Shown in pieces: positions 8,088-16,410 of a stretch of 64,000 nt of DNA; position 1 is the stretch's first letter; the number at the start of each line of letters is the position of its first letter. The translations under genes were made by a program, and so were the position numbers. Under the pieces are notes generated by a model, which saw nothing but the letters and a program-made list of their open reading frames with translations, made no database searches and had not been told where the DNA came from. This DNA is from Marinobacter salarius (GTDB lineage: Bacteria; Pseudomonadota; Gammaproteobacteria; Pseudomonadales; Oleiphilaceae), in assembly GCF_032922745.1 (NCBI RefSeq), contig NZ_CP136693.1:1054001-1118000 (forward strand). The letters are read 5' to 3'.

Positions 8088-10348
8088 TGGTTCCCCTCCT
8101 TGCCTGCGTTACTGGTGGTTTTGAACAGTCGCAGCCGGTTGGCGTTGGTAACGACCGTGACCGAGGACAGCGACATCGCGGCGCCGGCCAGTATCGGGCT
8201 CATCAGAATCCCCCACAGTGGGTAAAGCAGTCCGGCCGCGACGGGTATGCCCAACGAATTGTAGGCAAAGGCGCCGAACAGGTTCTGATGGATGTTGCGT
8301 ACCGTGGCCCGGGATATCTCAATGGCGTCGGCAACGCCGTGGAGAGAGCCCCGCATCAGCGTAATACCGGCGCTTTCAATGGCGACATCGGTGCCGGTGC
8401 CAATGGCAAAGCCAACGTCCGCCGCTGCAAGGGCAGGCGCATCGTTGATGCCGTCGCCTACCATTGCCACGGTATAACCTTTGCCCCGCATCTCGCTGAC
8501 GATGGTGGCCTTGTCTTCCGGCAGAACTTCAGCGCGGTAATCGTCGATCCCGGTTTTCTCGGCGATGGCCCTGGCGGTGCCGTCGATGTCGCCGGTCACC
8601 ATCATCACCCGGATGCCGGCGTCGTGCAGTCGCCGTATGGCGGCTTCCGAATCCTGTTTCACCGCATCGGCAACGCCGACCACCCCCAGGGCTTGATTGC
8701 CCAGGGCCAGGAACAGTGGGGTTCCGGCCTCGGCGGTGATGGCATTGGCCTCCTCCTGCAGTTCGGCCAGATCAATGTTCTCGCTCTCCAGCCAGCGGCG
8801 GTTGCCCAGGCGCGCGGTTTGTCCATCCAGCTCGCCCTGCACGCCTTTGCCGTTGAGGGCTTCGAAGCGGGTGACATTGTCCGGCGTTGCCCCTTGGTCC
8901 TTCGCCTTCGCCATAATGGCTTCGGCCAACGGGTGCTCCGAGTGTTGTTCCAGACCGGCGGCCAGGGCCAGCAACCTGCCGGTATCGCCGTCGGTGGCAT
9001 GGAAACGGGTTACGGCCGGGTGACCCTCGGTAATGGTGCCAGTCTTGTCCAGGATCACCAGATCCAGCTTGCCGGCCGTCTGCAGGGCGTCCCCCTGGCG
9101 AATCAGCGCGCCGTATTCGGCCGCCTTTCCGACGCCCACCATCACTGACATAGGCGTGGCAAGCCCAAGGGCACAGGGGCAGGCGATGATCAGAACTGTT
9201 GTCGCGGCCACCATCATGTGAACCACGGCCGGTTCCGGCCCGACGTTGTACCAGACCAGTGCCGATACCACGGCAATCAGCATCACGCTGGGTACGAAAA
9301 TCGAGGAAATCCTGTCTGCCAGGCGGCCGATAGCGGGCTTGGAGCCCTGGGCCTTTTTCACCAAACGGATGATTTGTGCGAGGGCGGTTTCGCTGCCGAC
9401 GCGGGTGGCCTTGTAGATAATGGAGCCATGGGTGTTGATGGTGCCGGCGGACACTTCGTCGCCCTCGCCCTTGCTGACAGGCATGGGCTCGCCGGTGAGC
9501 ATGCTTTCATCAACGCGGGTGCTGCCTTCGGTAATCTCCCCGTCCACCGGGAGTTTTTCACCCGGACGAACGCGGATGTGATCACCCGCCCGAACCTGTT
9601 CCACCGGCAGATCCTGCTCCTCGCCATCACGGATTACGCGTGCGGTTTTGGCGCGCAGATCCAACAGCCGGCGCACGGCTTCCGAGGTCTTGCCCTTGGC
9701 GCGAAGCTCCAGTGCCTGCCCCAGATTGATCAGGCCGATAATCATCGCTGACGCCTCAAAATACACGTGCCGTGCCATTTCCGGCAGTGCATCCGGGATG
9801 CTGGCTACCGTCATGGAATAGACCCAGGCAGTGCCGGTCCCCAAGGCGATCAGCGTATCCATGTTGGCATTGTGGTGCCGGAACGCTTTCCACGCGCCGG
9901 AGAAAAAGTGACCACCGGTGACAGCCATGACGCCCAGGGTGACCACGCCAAGGGTCAGCCAGATCGGTTGGTTCTCGCTGGTCACCATCATGGTGCCAAA
10001 ACCCATGCCCCAGATCATCAGACCGAGACCAAGGCCCAGACTGACAGCCATCTTCACCAGCAGGGTCTTGTACTGCTTACGATCCTCCTCCTGCTTGCGG
10101 TCGTCCGCCGCGTCAGGGTCTTCGATTTGGCTGGCTCCATAGCCGGAGCTTTCCACCGCCCTGATCAGAGCCTGCGGGTCAGCATGCCCGGTCGCCGTGG
10201 CAGTTCGGTCGGCCAGGTTCATGTGAGCGCCGGTGATGCCGTCCACCGATTTCAGGGCACTCTCAATCGTATTCACGCAGGAGGCACAGTTGGCGCCGGT
10301 AACGGCCAGTTGAATCTGGCCGTCGTTCAAATCGGTTTTCTCATTCAT
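8084..10348 (-). CDS. copA: Copper-exporting P1B-type ATPase CopA
   Basis: Exports Cu(I) from the cytoplasm using ATP. 754 residues. One N-terminal heavy-metal domain carries GANCASC (Cys 21 and 24). The transmembrane metal site is CPC at about residues 390-392. The phosphorylated Asp is in DKTGT near residue 434, followed by the P1B HP motif (SEHPLAEA) and GDGINDAPAL. C-terminal membrane helices carry YNSLGIP and MSLSSVTVV, which with CPC mark the P1B-1 copper subgroup. GGAG lies nine bases before the ATG, and the MerR gene ends six bases upstream, so the two are co-transcribed. The TGA overlaps the next ATG. Confidence 0.95.
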   Translation of the reverse strand: MNEKTDLNDGQIQLAVTGANCASCVNTIESALKSVDGITGAHMNLADRTATATGHADPQALIRAVESSGYGASQIEDPDAADDRKQEEDRKQYKTLLVKMAVSLGLGLGLMIWGMGFGTMMVTSENQPIWLTLGVVTLGVMAVTGGHFFSGAWKAFRHHNANMDTLIALGTGTAWVYSMTVASIPDALPEMARHVYFEASAMIIGLINLGQALELRAKGKTSEAVRRLLDLRAKTARVIRDGEEQDLPVEQVRAGDHIRVRPGEKLPVDGEITEGSTRVDESMLTGEPMPVSKGEGDEVSAGTINTHGSIIYKATRVGSETALAQIIRLVKKAQGSKPAIGRLADRISSIFVPSVMLIAVVSALVWYNVGPEPAVVHMMVAATTVLIIACPCALGLATPMSVMVGVGKAAEYGALIRQGDALQTAGKLDLVILDKTGTITEGHPAVTRFHATDGDTGRLLALAAGLEQHSEHPLAEAIMAKAKDQGATPDNVTRFEALNGKGVQGELDGQTARLGNRRWLESENIDLAELQEEANAITAEAGTPLFLALGNQALGVVGVADAVKQDSEAAIRRLHDAGIRVMMVTGDIDGTARAIAEKTGIDDYRAEVLPEDKATIVSEMRGKGYTVAMVGDGINDAPALAAADVGFAIGTGTDVAIESAGITLMRGSLHGVADAIEISRATVRNIHQNLFGAFAYNSLGIPVAAGLLYPLWGILMSPILAGAAMSLSSVTVVTNANRLRLFKTTSNAGKEGNQ

Positions 10349-10354
10349 CGAGTC

Positions 10355-10786
10355 TTACTCCTTCCAACCGTCGTCCGGCAGGGATTCATCCCAATGTTCA
10401 ATCAGCCTGCATATCGTGTGTCCGTCCGGCGTGCCGTCCGGCATATCCTGCCAGGCGGACAGCGCGGCGGTCATACGACTACGCAGTTGCTGTAACTCGG
10501 CAATCTCACGCTCCACTTCCACCAGCCGCTGCTGGAACACGTCCCGCACCATCGGGCAGGGCGAATGATGGTCATCTGCCTGCTCCAGAATCTGTCGTAT
10601 TTCCGGCAGTGAAAATCCGAGTTGCCGGGCTTTGCGGGCAAATCGAAGGCGACGCAAATCCTCAGAATCGTACTGTTGATAATTGTTGTCGGGGTTCCGA
10701 GTAGGTTTTAGCAGTCCTTCCCGGGTGTAGAATCTAACCGTATCCGGATTTACACCAGCGCCTACAGCAATCTCTTTAACTTTCAT
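10355..10786 (-). CDS. MerR-family metal-responsive regulator of copA
   Basis: 143 residues. A winged-helix DNA-binding domain starts right at the chosen ATG (MKVKEIAVGAGVNPDTVRFYTREGLL), followed by a long dimer helix (VEVEREIAELQQLRSRM). A Cys in HHSPCPMV sits at the position of the MerR Cys82/ZntR Cys79 ligand, and a second Cys lies in the C-terminal HTICRL. This is closer to the Zn/Cd/Hg type layout than to the CueR metal loop, so the inducer could be a divalent metal even though the target is a copper-type ATPase. An in-frame GTG/ATG further up (10804) lacks support from the domain boundary. Autoregulation of the operon is expected for the family. Confidence 0.85.
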   Translation of the reverse strand: MKVKEIAVGAGVNPDTVRFYTREGLLKPTRNPDNNYQQYDSEDLRRLRFARKARQLGFSLPEIRQILEQADDHHSPCPMVRDVFQQRLVEVEREIAELQQLRSRMTAALSAWQDMPDGTPDGHTICRLIEHWDESLPDDGWKE

Positions 10787-10822
10787 AAGCCAGATCGCTA
10801 CCAATCAAGTTGATCGAGTGGG

Positions 10823-10922
10823 TGGCTGAAACCTTCTTCCGAAACTGTGCGGAGCCATGGATGGCGTAGCCCAAGCGTACATGGATGTATTTACAGCGTG
10901 TTTCGGAAGAAGGTTTCAGCCA
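10823..10922. repeat. Palindromic structured repeat, copy 3 (plus orientation)
   Basis: Arms of 23 bases (10823-10845 and 10900-10922) are perfect reverse complements, and weaker pairing continues outwards (GTG..GTGG against its partner). The core matches copy 1 nearly base for base on the opposite strand, including GCGGAGCCATGGATGGCG and AGCCCAAGCG, with the second hairpin as TACATGGATGTA. It lies just upstream of the MerR gene start and downstream, with respect to the minus strand, of the zinc-ribbon gene. Confidence 0.85.
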
Positions 10923-11005
10923 TTCACGAATGGCACCCAAGTATGAGTGCTGTTGATACAAAGAATAGCTTAAAACCTATGAGCTACTCACAGGTCAAAG
11001 GTTTT

Positions 11006-11323
11006 TCAGGAAGAGTTTTTAGCGCGCAGGAAAGTGCCACAGGCTTTGCACTGGTCTGGGGCCATCAGCTTGGCCTGCCAGCCAATCTTTTGCCCACAGG
11101 CGGGACATGCAAGACGCAGTTGCAGAATGATAATGGGGGTAACTAAAGCGGCAATCAGAAGCCCCAGTGGCCCCCAGCTGTCGCCACTGGATAGCCCAAG
11201 CTGGCTGCTGAAGACCAGAACAATGACCAGCGAGAAGAACGCGAAAATGAAGTAACGCTTGTTCCAGGCTTCCCACCGTCGCAGAAGGACATCCTGTTCC
11301 GGCGTCAGATATTTAGAACTCAT
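11006..11323 (-). CDS. Small membrane protein with C-terminal zinc ribbon
   Basis: 105 residues. Two hydrophobic helices (about residues 24-42 and 50-70) are followed by a CPACG...CKACG pair typical of a zinc ribbon. The start at 11323 has AAGGTG seven bases upstream; the frame extends ten codons further without support. The N-terminal YLTPEQDVLLRRWEAWNKRY is charged and likely cytoplasmic. I do not know a function. It is the last gene after the CHASE-GGDEF-EAL gene on the same strand, separated by 58 bases. Confidence 0.75.
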   Translation of the reverse strand: MSSKYLTPEQDVLLRRWEAWNKRYFIFAFFSLVIVLVFSSQLGLSSGDSWGPLGLLIAALVTPIIILQLRLACPACGQKIGWQAKLMAPDQCKACGTFLRAKNSS

Positions 11324-11381
11324 GAGGCCACACCTTGAAAATGAATACGGCAATAGTGGTGAATTGCGGCACTCATTTCAA

Positions 11382-13643
11382 TCAGCTACCAACCGGCGTG
11401 TCGATTTCCAGCAAACCAGCACTCAGCGCCCGCTCCAGTTCACGTGCCGGAATCGGGCGGCTGATCAGGTAACCCTGAATCACATCGCAGCGGTGATTCT
11501 TGAGGAAGGTCAGCTGCTCATGGGTTTCCACGCCCTCCGCCACCACCTGAATGCCCAGATTGTGGGCCAGGTTAATCACCGCGCGGGTAATCACCGCATC
11601 GTCGTGGCGTTCGGTAACGTCGGTAATGAAGGAGCGGTCAATCTTCAGCAGGTCCACTGGAAAATCCCGTAGGTAACCCAGTGAAGAGTAACCCACACCG
11701 AAGTCATCAATGGCCAGGTGCACACCCAGCTTGTGGAGCTTGGTCAGCTGGTTCAGGTTGTGCTCGATATTCTGGATGAAGATCTCTTCGGTCAGCTCCA
11801 CCTCCAGCCGGCTCGCGGGAACGCCATTGCTTTCCAACGCTTCCTGGATATGGTCGACAATACTTTCGTCATCCAGTTCGCGCCCAGAGAGATTCACCGC
11901 GATGCGCAGATTGGAGTAGGGACCTTTCTGCCATTTCGCCAGTTGCCGACAGGCGGCCATGACCACCCAGCGACCAATGTCGGTAATGCGGCCGCTTTCC
12001 TCCGCCAGGGGAATGAAGTCCACTGGTGGCAACAGGCCTCGGCGAGGATGCTGCCAGCGTATCAAAGCCTCCACGCTGTTTATGGACGAGTCGTTGAGAT
12101 CCAGTTGCGGTTGGAAATAGAGCACGAACTCGTCGTTGGCCAGCGCGTGGTTAAGATCCTTGTCCAATTCCAGGCGCATGACCTCCCGGTCCTGCATGCC
12201 CTCGGTGTAGAACTGATAGGTGTTGCGGCCCTGTTCCTTGGCGCGGTAGAGCGCCACATCGGCATTGCGCAGCAAGGTATCGGCATCCAGGCCGCTTTGA
12301 GGATAGACAGCCACGCCCATAGTGGCAGTGATACTATGTTCCTCACCCTGCACGGCAAACGGCTCTTCAAAGCATTGCTTGATCTGGCCCAGCAGATTGA
12401 TTACATCATCAATGTTTTCAACATGCTGCTGGCACACCATGAACTCATCGCCGCCGGAATAGGCCACCATCACTTTTTCGTCGCTCAGGGCATTCAGGCG
12501 TTCAGCGACTTTGATGAGCAGTTCGTCGCCGAATTGATGGCCGAGAGAATCGTTGAGCGTCTGGAACCGGTCCAGGTCGATCATCACCAGCGCTGCCTGG
12601 CGCATCTGACGGTCGGCGATGCTTAGGGTGTGCGCCAAGTCTTCCATGAAAAAACGACGATTGGCGAGGCCGGTCAGCGCATCTGTGGTTTCCAGGCGAG
12701 CGAGATCTTTTTGCACCGCCTGACGTTGGCTGATTTCCGCATCCAGCTCCCGGCGGGTTTTCAGCAGTGCATGGTTGCGCTTGAGAGTCAGCTGCACCAG
12801 GAGTGTGGTAAGGCTGGTCAGCAGGCCCATGAACAGCATGACGATGAAGGTCACAAATGGCCAGCGGCTGCGTTGTTCCTCGACCCACGAGATGGAGGGG
12901 GTTACCGCCAGTGTCCAATCGAGTGTTGGCAGGTCAACATCCAGGGTGCGGGAAAACCTGGAGTCTGTTTCCATTGAATCGTTAAGCACATAGGCGGGGT
13001 CGCCTTTTTCCCGGATTTCGATGTGGAAGGAGGTCAGGGCGCGGTTGGAAAGCATGTAATTAGCCAGGGTTTCCATCCGGAACACACCGGCAATAAAGCC
13101 GTTGTTGGCGTTGCCGGTGAATATGGGCGCGTAGATGACCATACCCTTGCCACCCTGCTTCAGGTTCACAATGCCGGAGATATCGAGGTTCCCCGTGGCT
13201 TGTGCCTCAAGCAGCGATGCCCGTCGTTCCGGGGAGAAGGCCACATTGAAACCAATGGCGTCTTCGTTACCTTCGATCGGCACCATCCAGCGGATGACAT
13301 AATCGCGGTCAATCCACTCGATCGCCTGGTAGACGCCAAAATCTGACAGGTATCGGCGGGCGTCTTGCTCCCAGATCTCTTTTGGCGTGTCCGGCAAGGC
13401 TTCAAATCGTTTCGCCATGCGGCTGATGGAGTTTGCGTGAACACGGAATTCCCGCTCCAGCCGCTTTGCCATCGAAGTGGCTTCGCTGCCGAGATTGGAC
13501 TGGATTTGGGTGTGGTCCTGTTTTTCGATGCCGTACTGCAAAACCAGGGCGATTCCCAGAAACACCAGGAAAATCAGTGCCGGAAACGCCGGGTTCAGCA
13601 GTCCCCTCACGAACAGGGTTAGCGCCGATGCAGGTTTGTCCAC
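11382..13643 (-). CDS. CHASE-GGDEF-EAL cyclic-di-GMP protein
   Basis: 753 residues. A membrane helix (about 18-38) precedes a periplasmic CHASE sensor domain (about 75-250, with YQAIEWIDRDYVIRW and GFNVAFSPERR), then a second helix near 265-290. The GGDEF domain (SGGDEF, about residue 405) has the signature but no visible RxxD inhibitory site. The EAL domain keeps every residue I can check: EALIRW, AVNLSG, ELTEE, DDFGVGYSS, LKIDRS, AEGVET and QGY. It should hydrolyse cyclic di-GMP and may also make it. The start is GTG with GGAG six bases upstream. It follows the HD-GYP gene by 54 bases on the same strand, so the two may be one unit. Confidence 0.9.
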   Translation of the reverse strand: MDKPASALTLFVRGLLNPAFPALIFLVFLGIALVLQYGIEKQDHTQIQSNLGSEATSMAKRLEREFRVHANSISRMAKRFEALPDTPKEIWEQDARRYLSDFGVYQAIEWIDRDYVIRWMVPIEGNEDAIGFNVAFSPERRASLLEAQATGNLDISGIVNLKQGGKGMVIYAPIFTGNANNGFIAGVFRMETLANYMLSNRALTSFHIEIREKGDPAYVLNDSMETDSRFSRTLDVDLPTLDWTLAVTPSISWVEEQRSRWPFVTFIVMLFMGLLTSLTTLLVQLTLKRNHALLKTRRELDAEISQRQAVQKDLARLETTDALTGLANRRFFMEDLAHTLSIADRQMRQAALVMIDLDRFQTLNDSLGHQFGDELLIKVAERLNALSDEKVMVAYSGGDEFMVCQQHVENIDDVINLLGQIKQCFEEPFAVQGEEHSITATMGVAVYPQSGLDADTLLRNADVALYRAKEQGRNTYQFYTEGMQDREVMRLELDKDLNHALANDEFVLYFQPQLDLNDSSINSVEALIRWQHPRRGLLPPVDFIPLAEESGRITDIGRWVVMAACRQLAKWQKGPYSNLRIAVNLSGRELDDESIVDHIQEALESNGVPASRLEVELTEEIFIQNIEHNLNQLTKLHKLGVHLAIDDFGVGYSSLGYLRDFPVDLLKIDRSFITDVTERHDDAVITRAVINLAHNLGIQVVAEGVETHEQLTFLKNHRCDVIQGYLISRPIPARELERALSAGLLEIDTPVGS

Positions 13644-13697
13644 AAAATGCTCCGGTTGATGAGGTGAGTGACTAACATATCGGCCGTATTCATCTAA

Positions 13698-15005
13698 TTA
13701 TGAGGGATAAACGCTATGATCTGTTACCAATTGCTGAATCCTTCCCTTCAGTGAAATTCCGAAAGCGCCATCCGGCAACGGATGGTGAATCGCTTGCTGT
13801 TCTTCGGTTGTCGGGTTTGCCAGGTCAACGATTCGGGGAGGGACCGGCTTTTTGTTGGCATCCATCAGTATCTCAATCCTGGGTTTGAGTTTTTTACCCG
13901 GGTGCACGGTCACGATCAGGGCCACTTCCCCGCTATTGAGCTCCACCAGTGTTCCAGGTGGATAAATGCCCACCATGCGAATAAAGGCTTCTACCATGTC
14001 AGCATCGAACTGCCGGCCGCGATTGCGGTATAGAACGCGGATGGCGTCAGATGCCGGAATTCCGTCACGGTAGCAGCGGTCACTGGTCATGGCGTCGAAT
14101 GCGTCAACGATGGAGACCAGCCTGGCAAAGCGGCTGATCTGCCATTCCTCCAGTTGCTGCGGATAGCCGCGGCCATCCAGGCGCTCATGGTGGTGACGGG
14201 TCACATCCAGGACAATTGGATCCAGCTTTGGGTCAGAACTCAATAGCTCATAGCCGAACGTTGTGTGTTTTTGCATGATCGCATATTCAGCCGTGCTCAG
14301 AGCGCCAGGTTTATTAAGAATTTCGTCAGGAACCTTAAGCTTGCCCAGATCGTGAAGCAGTCCGCACATACCGGCAATTTCCAGGTCCTCGTCGGGCAGA
14401 CCCAGAAAGCGAGCGAAGGCTATGGTGAAAATGGCCACCCGCAAACAGTGTTCCGCGGTATAGGCGTCGCGGGACTTGATGCGGCTCATCCAGAACATTG
14501 CACTGGCGTTGGCTTTGATACTTTCCACGCATTCCCGGATAACGGGGCGGGCGTCTTGCAGATTCAGGTCATTGCCCCGTTCAAGGGCAAGGGTGATCTG
14601 TTCCACGAACGCCTGGGTTTTGCCCCACACCTGATTGGCGCGAGGTATTTCTTCCGCGAGGGAACGGGTTTCCGGAAGTGGGTTAGCCGTGCGCTGTTTG
14701 TGACTGGTGACCCTTGCGAGGGCCTCAGCCAACACCTGCTCGTCGCCTTCAACCAGCGCCCATTCGCAGTACTGACGGAGTATGCGAGCCTGGTGATCGT
14801 TCTCAAGAGTGAATCCCTGGAACAGTACGGGCACTTCGATCCAGGGTCGGTCCAGCTTGACGATGCGCATGCCGTAAGTCAGCAGATCGACGGTCAGACG
14901 GACGCGCTCAACTCTGGTTTGGGCGTCAGGGTCAAGCGATCCTGCCTGAGAACGGGCAATCGGTTTTCGTGAAGGAGGTGTGCTGGTTTTACGTCGGAAC
15001 CACAT
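13698..15005 (-). CDS. HD-GYP domain cyclic-di-GMP phosphodiesterase
   Basis: 435 residues, cytoplasmic. An N-terminal DUF3391-like region (about 20-130) is followed by an HD-GYP domain: HCLRVA near residue 180, the catalytic pair in GLLHDLGKLKVPDEIL, the metal-binding RHHHERLDGRGYP near residue 265 and SIVDAFDAMTSDRCYR. The GYP signature appears as GRGYP, so activity against cyclic di-GMP is expected. A C-terminal domain of about 90 residues carries no recognised motif. It lies upstream of the CHASE-GGDEF-EAL gene on the same strand. Confidence 0.9.
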   Translation of the reverse strand: MWFRRKTSTPPSRKPIARSQAGSLDPDAQTRVERVRLTVDLLTYGMRIVKLDRPWIEVPVLFQGFTLENDHQARILRQYCEWALVEGDEQVLAEALARVTSHKQRTANPLPETRSLAEEIPRANQVWGKTQAFVEQITLALERGNDLNLQDARPVIRECVESIKANASAMFWMSRIKSRDAYTAEHCLRVAIFTIAFARFLGLPDEDLEIAGMCGLLHDLGKLKVPDEILNKPGALSTAEYAIMQKHTTFGYELLSSDPKLDPIVLDVTRHHHERLDGRGYPQQLEEWQISRFARLVSIVDAFDAMTSDRCYRDGIPASDAIRVLYRNRGRQFDADMVEAFIRMVGIYPPGTLVELNSGEVALIVTVHPGKKLKPRIEILMDANKKPVPPRIVDLANPTTEEQQAIHHPLPDGAFGISLKGRIQQLVTDHSVYPS

Positions 15006-15097
15006 GGCTCTGCCAGTCTTCTGATTGTCTGGCTAGATTATGGCAGAAGTGTTGCGGTCAGAACAGGATGGCGGGAATCCTGACTGTGGGCGACAGC

Positions 15098-15538
15098 TTA
15101 GCCTGGCGGCCGCGACACTGTGGGCACGCCAAGGCGGGGGATTTCCTGCTTGGGGCACCGGTCCATCACGACCGTTACACCGGCCTGTTCAGCTCTGTGA
15201 GCACCCGCTTCGTTGATAACGCCGATTTGCATCCAGATAACGGGAATGCCCAGCTCAATCGAGGAGTCGATGACGGGGTCGGTATGGCTCGGTGCGAGAA
15301 ACAGATCCGCCATGTCCACCGCTACTGGAATGTCTGCCAGGTTGGCGTATGCGGTTTCCCCCAGCACCGTCCTGCCAGCCAGCCTTGGGTTCACCGGAAT
15401 CACCCGGTAGCCTCGGCTCTGCAGATAGGCCATCACCTCATTGCTGGGGCGGTTGGGTTTATCGCTGGCCCCAACAAGCGCTATGGTGCCAACATCGCGC
15501 AGGATAGAGTAAATTGTTGTTGGTGTACTGATTGGCAT
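15098..15538 (-). CDS. CoA-binding domain protein (YccU-like)
   Basis: 146 residues forming a single Rossmann-like CoA-binding domain of the CoA_binding_2 family. TIALVGASDKPNRPSNEVM is the nucleotide-binding turn, VIPVNPRLAGRTVLGE the second strand and loop, and VIWMQIGVINEAG the conserved centre. CPKQEIPRL near the end is typical of the family. Family members bind CoA, but the physiological role is unsettled. It is divergent from the MBL-fold gene across 143 AT-rich bases that must hold both promoters. Confidence 0.88.
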   Translation of the reverse strand: MPISTPTTIYSILRDVGTIALVGASDKPNRPSNEVMAYLQSRGYRVIPVNPRLAGRTVLGETAYANLADIPVAVDMADLFLAPSHTDPVIDSSIELGIPVIWMQIGVINEAGAHRAEQAGVTVVMDRCPKQEIPRLGVPTVSRPPG

Positions 15539-15681
15539 AATGCGTTCAACGTTGGTAGCGGTTTTGCGGGAACATAATACTCAAAGCTCGGAGTTTATAT
15601 CTAAAAGCTTGCATATATTACTATCCCTGTTCAAGATTTTGTCACCCTATCCCTTCCGGTAACTACTTAAAGGAACGAATT

Positions 15682-16410
15682 ATGGCAACGCTGACAATGC
15701 TGGGAGTTGGCCACTCCGAAGCGCTCAAGCATTGGAACAATAATGCAATGGTGGAAGCGGGTGGTCGGAGATTATTGATTGACGCGGGCTATACGATTAA
15801 GTTTGCGCTTCAAGATCAGGGGTTGGGTCTGGCCGATGTACACGCGGTTTTTATTACTCATGCCCATGCCGACCATTGTTTTGGTCTGGAGCGATTAGGA
15901 TACGAGTGCCGTTTTCAGCATGGTTTTCGTCCTACTCTTTATCTGCCGCCTGGAGTGTATGAGGAGCTGTGGGAGCATACATTGAAGGGTGTCATGGGGC
16001 AGGTTGGTGAGGGGCCTGCTGAGTTGGACGATTTCTTTGATGTGGTTTTGCTGGAAGACATGAGCTTTGAGTTTGAGGGCATCCAGTTTCAGCTGTTCCA
16101 GAATCAGCATACCCCGCAAAAGCCATCGTACGGCCTGTTTATCAACAACCACCTGATGTTCAGTGGCGATACACGGCCGATTCCTGATCTGGTCGAAAAA
16201 TTCACTCCCCAGGTCATTCTTCACGATGCAACGCTGTCGGACTGGAATCCTGTTCATGCCTCGGTACGTGAACTCAGGGAAACCTATCCCTTTGAGGTGC
16301 GCCAACGCATGCATCTGATGAGTTACGAGGACAACTTTGAACAGCACCGGCTCGAAGTGGAAAGCGAGTTTGCCGGTTTCGTGAGGCAGGGACAGGAATT
16401 TGCGCTTTGA
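15682..16410 (+). CDS. MBL-fold metallo-hydrolase (RNase Z-like)
   Basis: 242 residues. The metal site HAHADH appears near residue 56-61, and further ligands in the order His (NQHTPQ), Asp (FSGDTRP) and His (RMHLMSYED) follow the phosphodiesterase-type beta-lactamase fold. It is shorter than RNase Z and lacks its flexible arm. The substrate cannot be read from sequence; nucleic acid or a cyclic phosphodiester are options. AAAGGA lies about seven bases before the ATG. Its TGA overlaps the TTG start of the next gene, so the two products are probably made together. Confidence 0.85.
   Translation: MATLTMLGVGHSEALKHWNNNAMVEAGGRRLLIDAGYTIKFALQDQGLGLADVHAVFITHAHADHCFGLERLGYECRFQHGFRPTLYLPPGVYEELWEHTLKGVMGQVGEGPAELDDFFDVVLLEDMSFEFEGIQFQLFQNQHTPQKPSYGLFINNHLMFSGDTRPIPDLVEKFTPQVILHDATLSDWNPVHASVRELRETYPFEVRQRMHLMSYEDNFEQHRLEVESEFAGFVRQGQEFAL

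Noticed and set aside
8078..9148. A 356-codon plus-strand frame opposite copA
   Set aside because: copA has complete P-type ATPase motifs on the other strand; this frame is a GC-driven shadow.
10787..10822. A possible MerR-family operator before the metal regulator gene
   Set aside because: Only a short ATCAA/TTGAT dyad is visible, with no -35/-10 pair at 19-20 bases around it; not enough to call.
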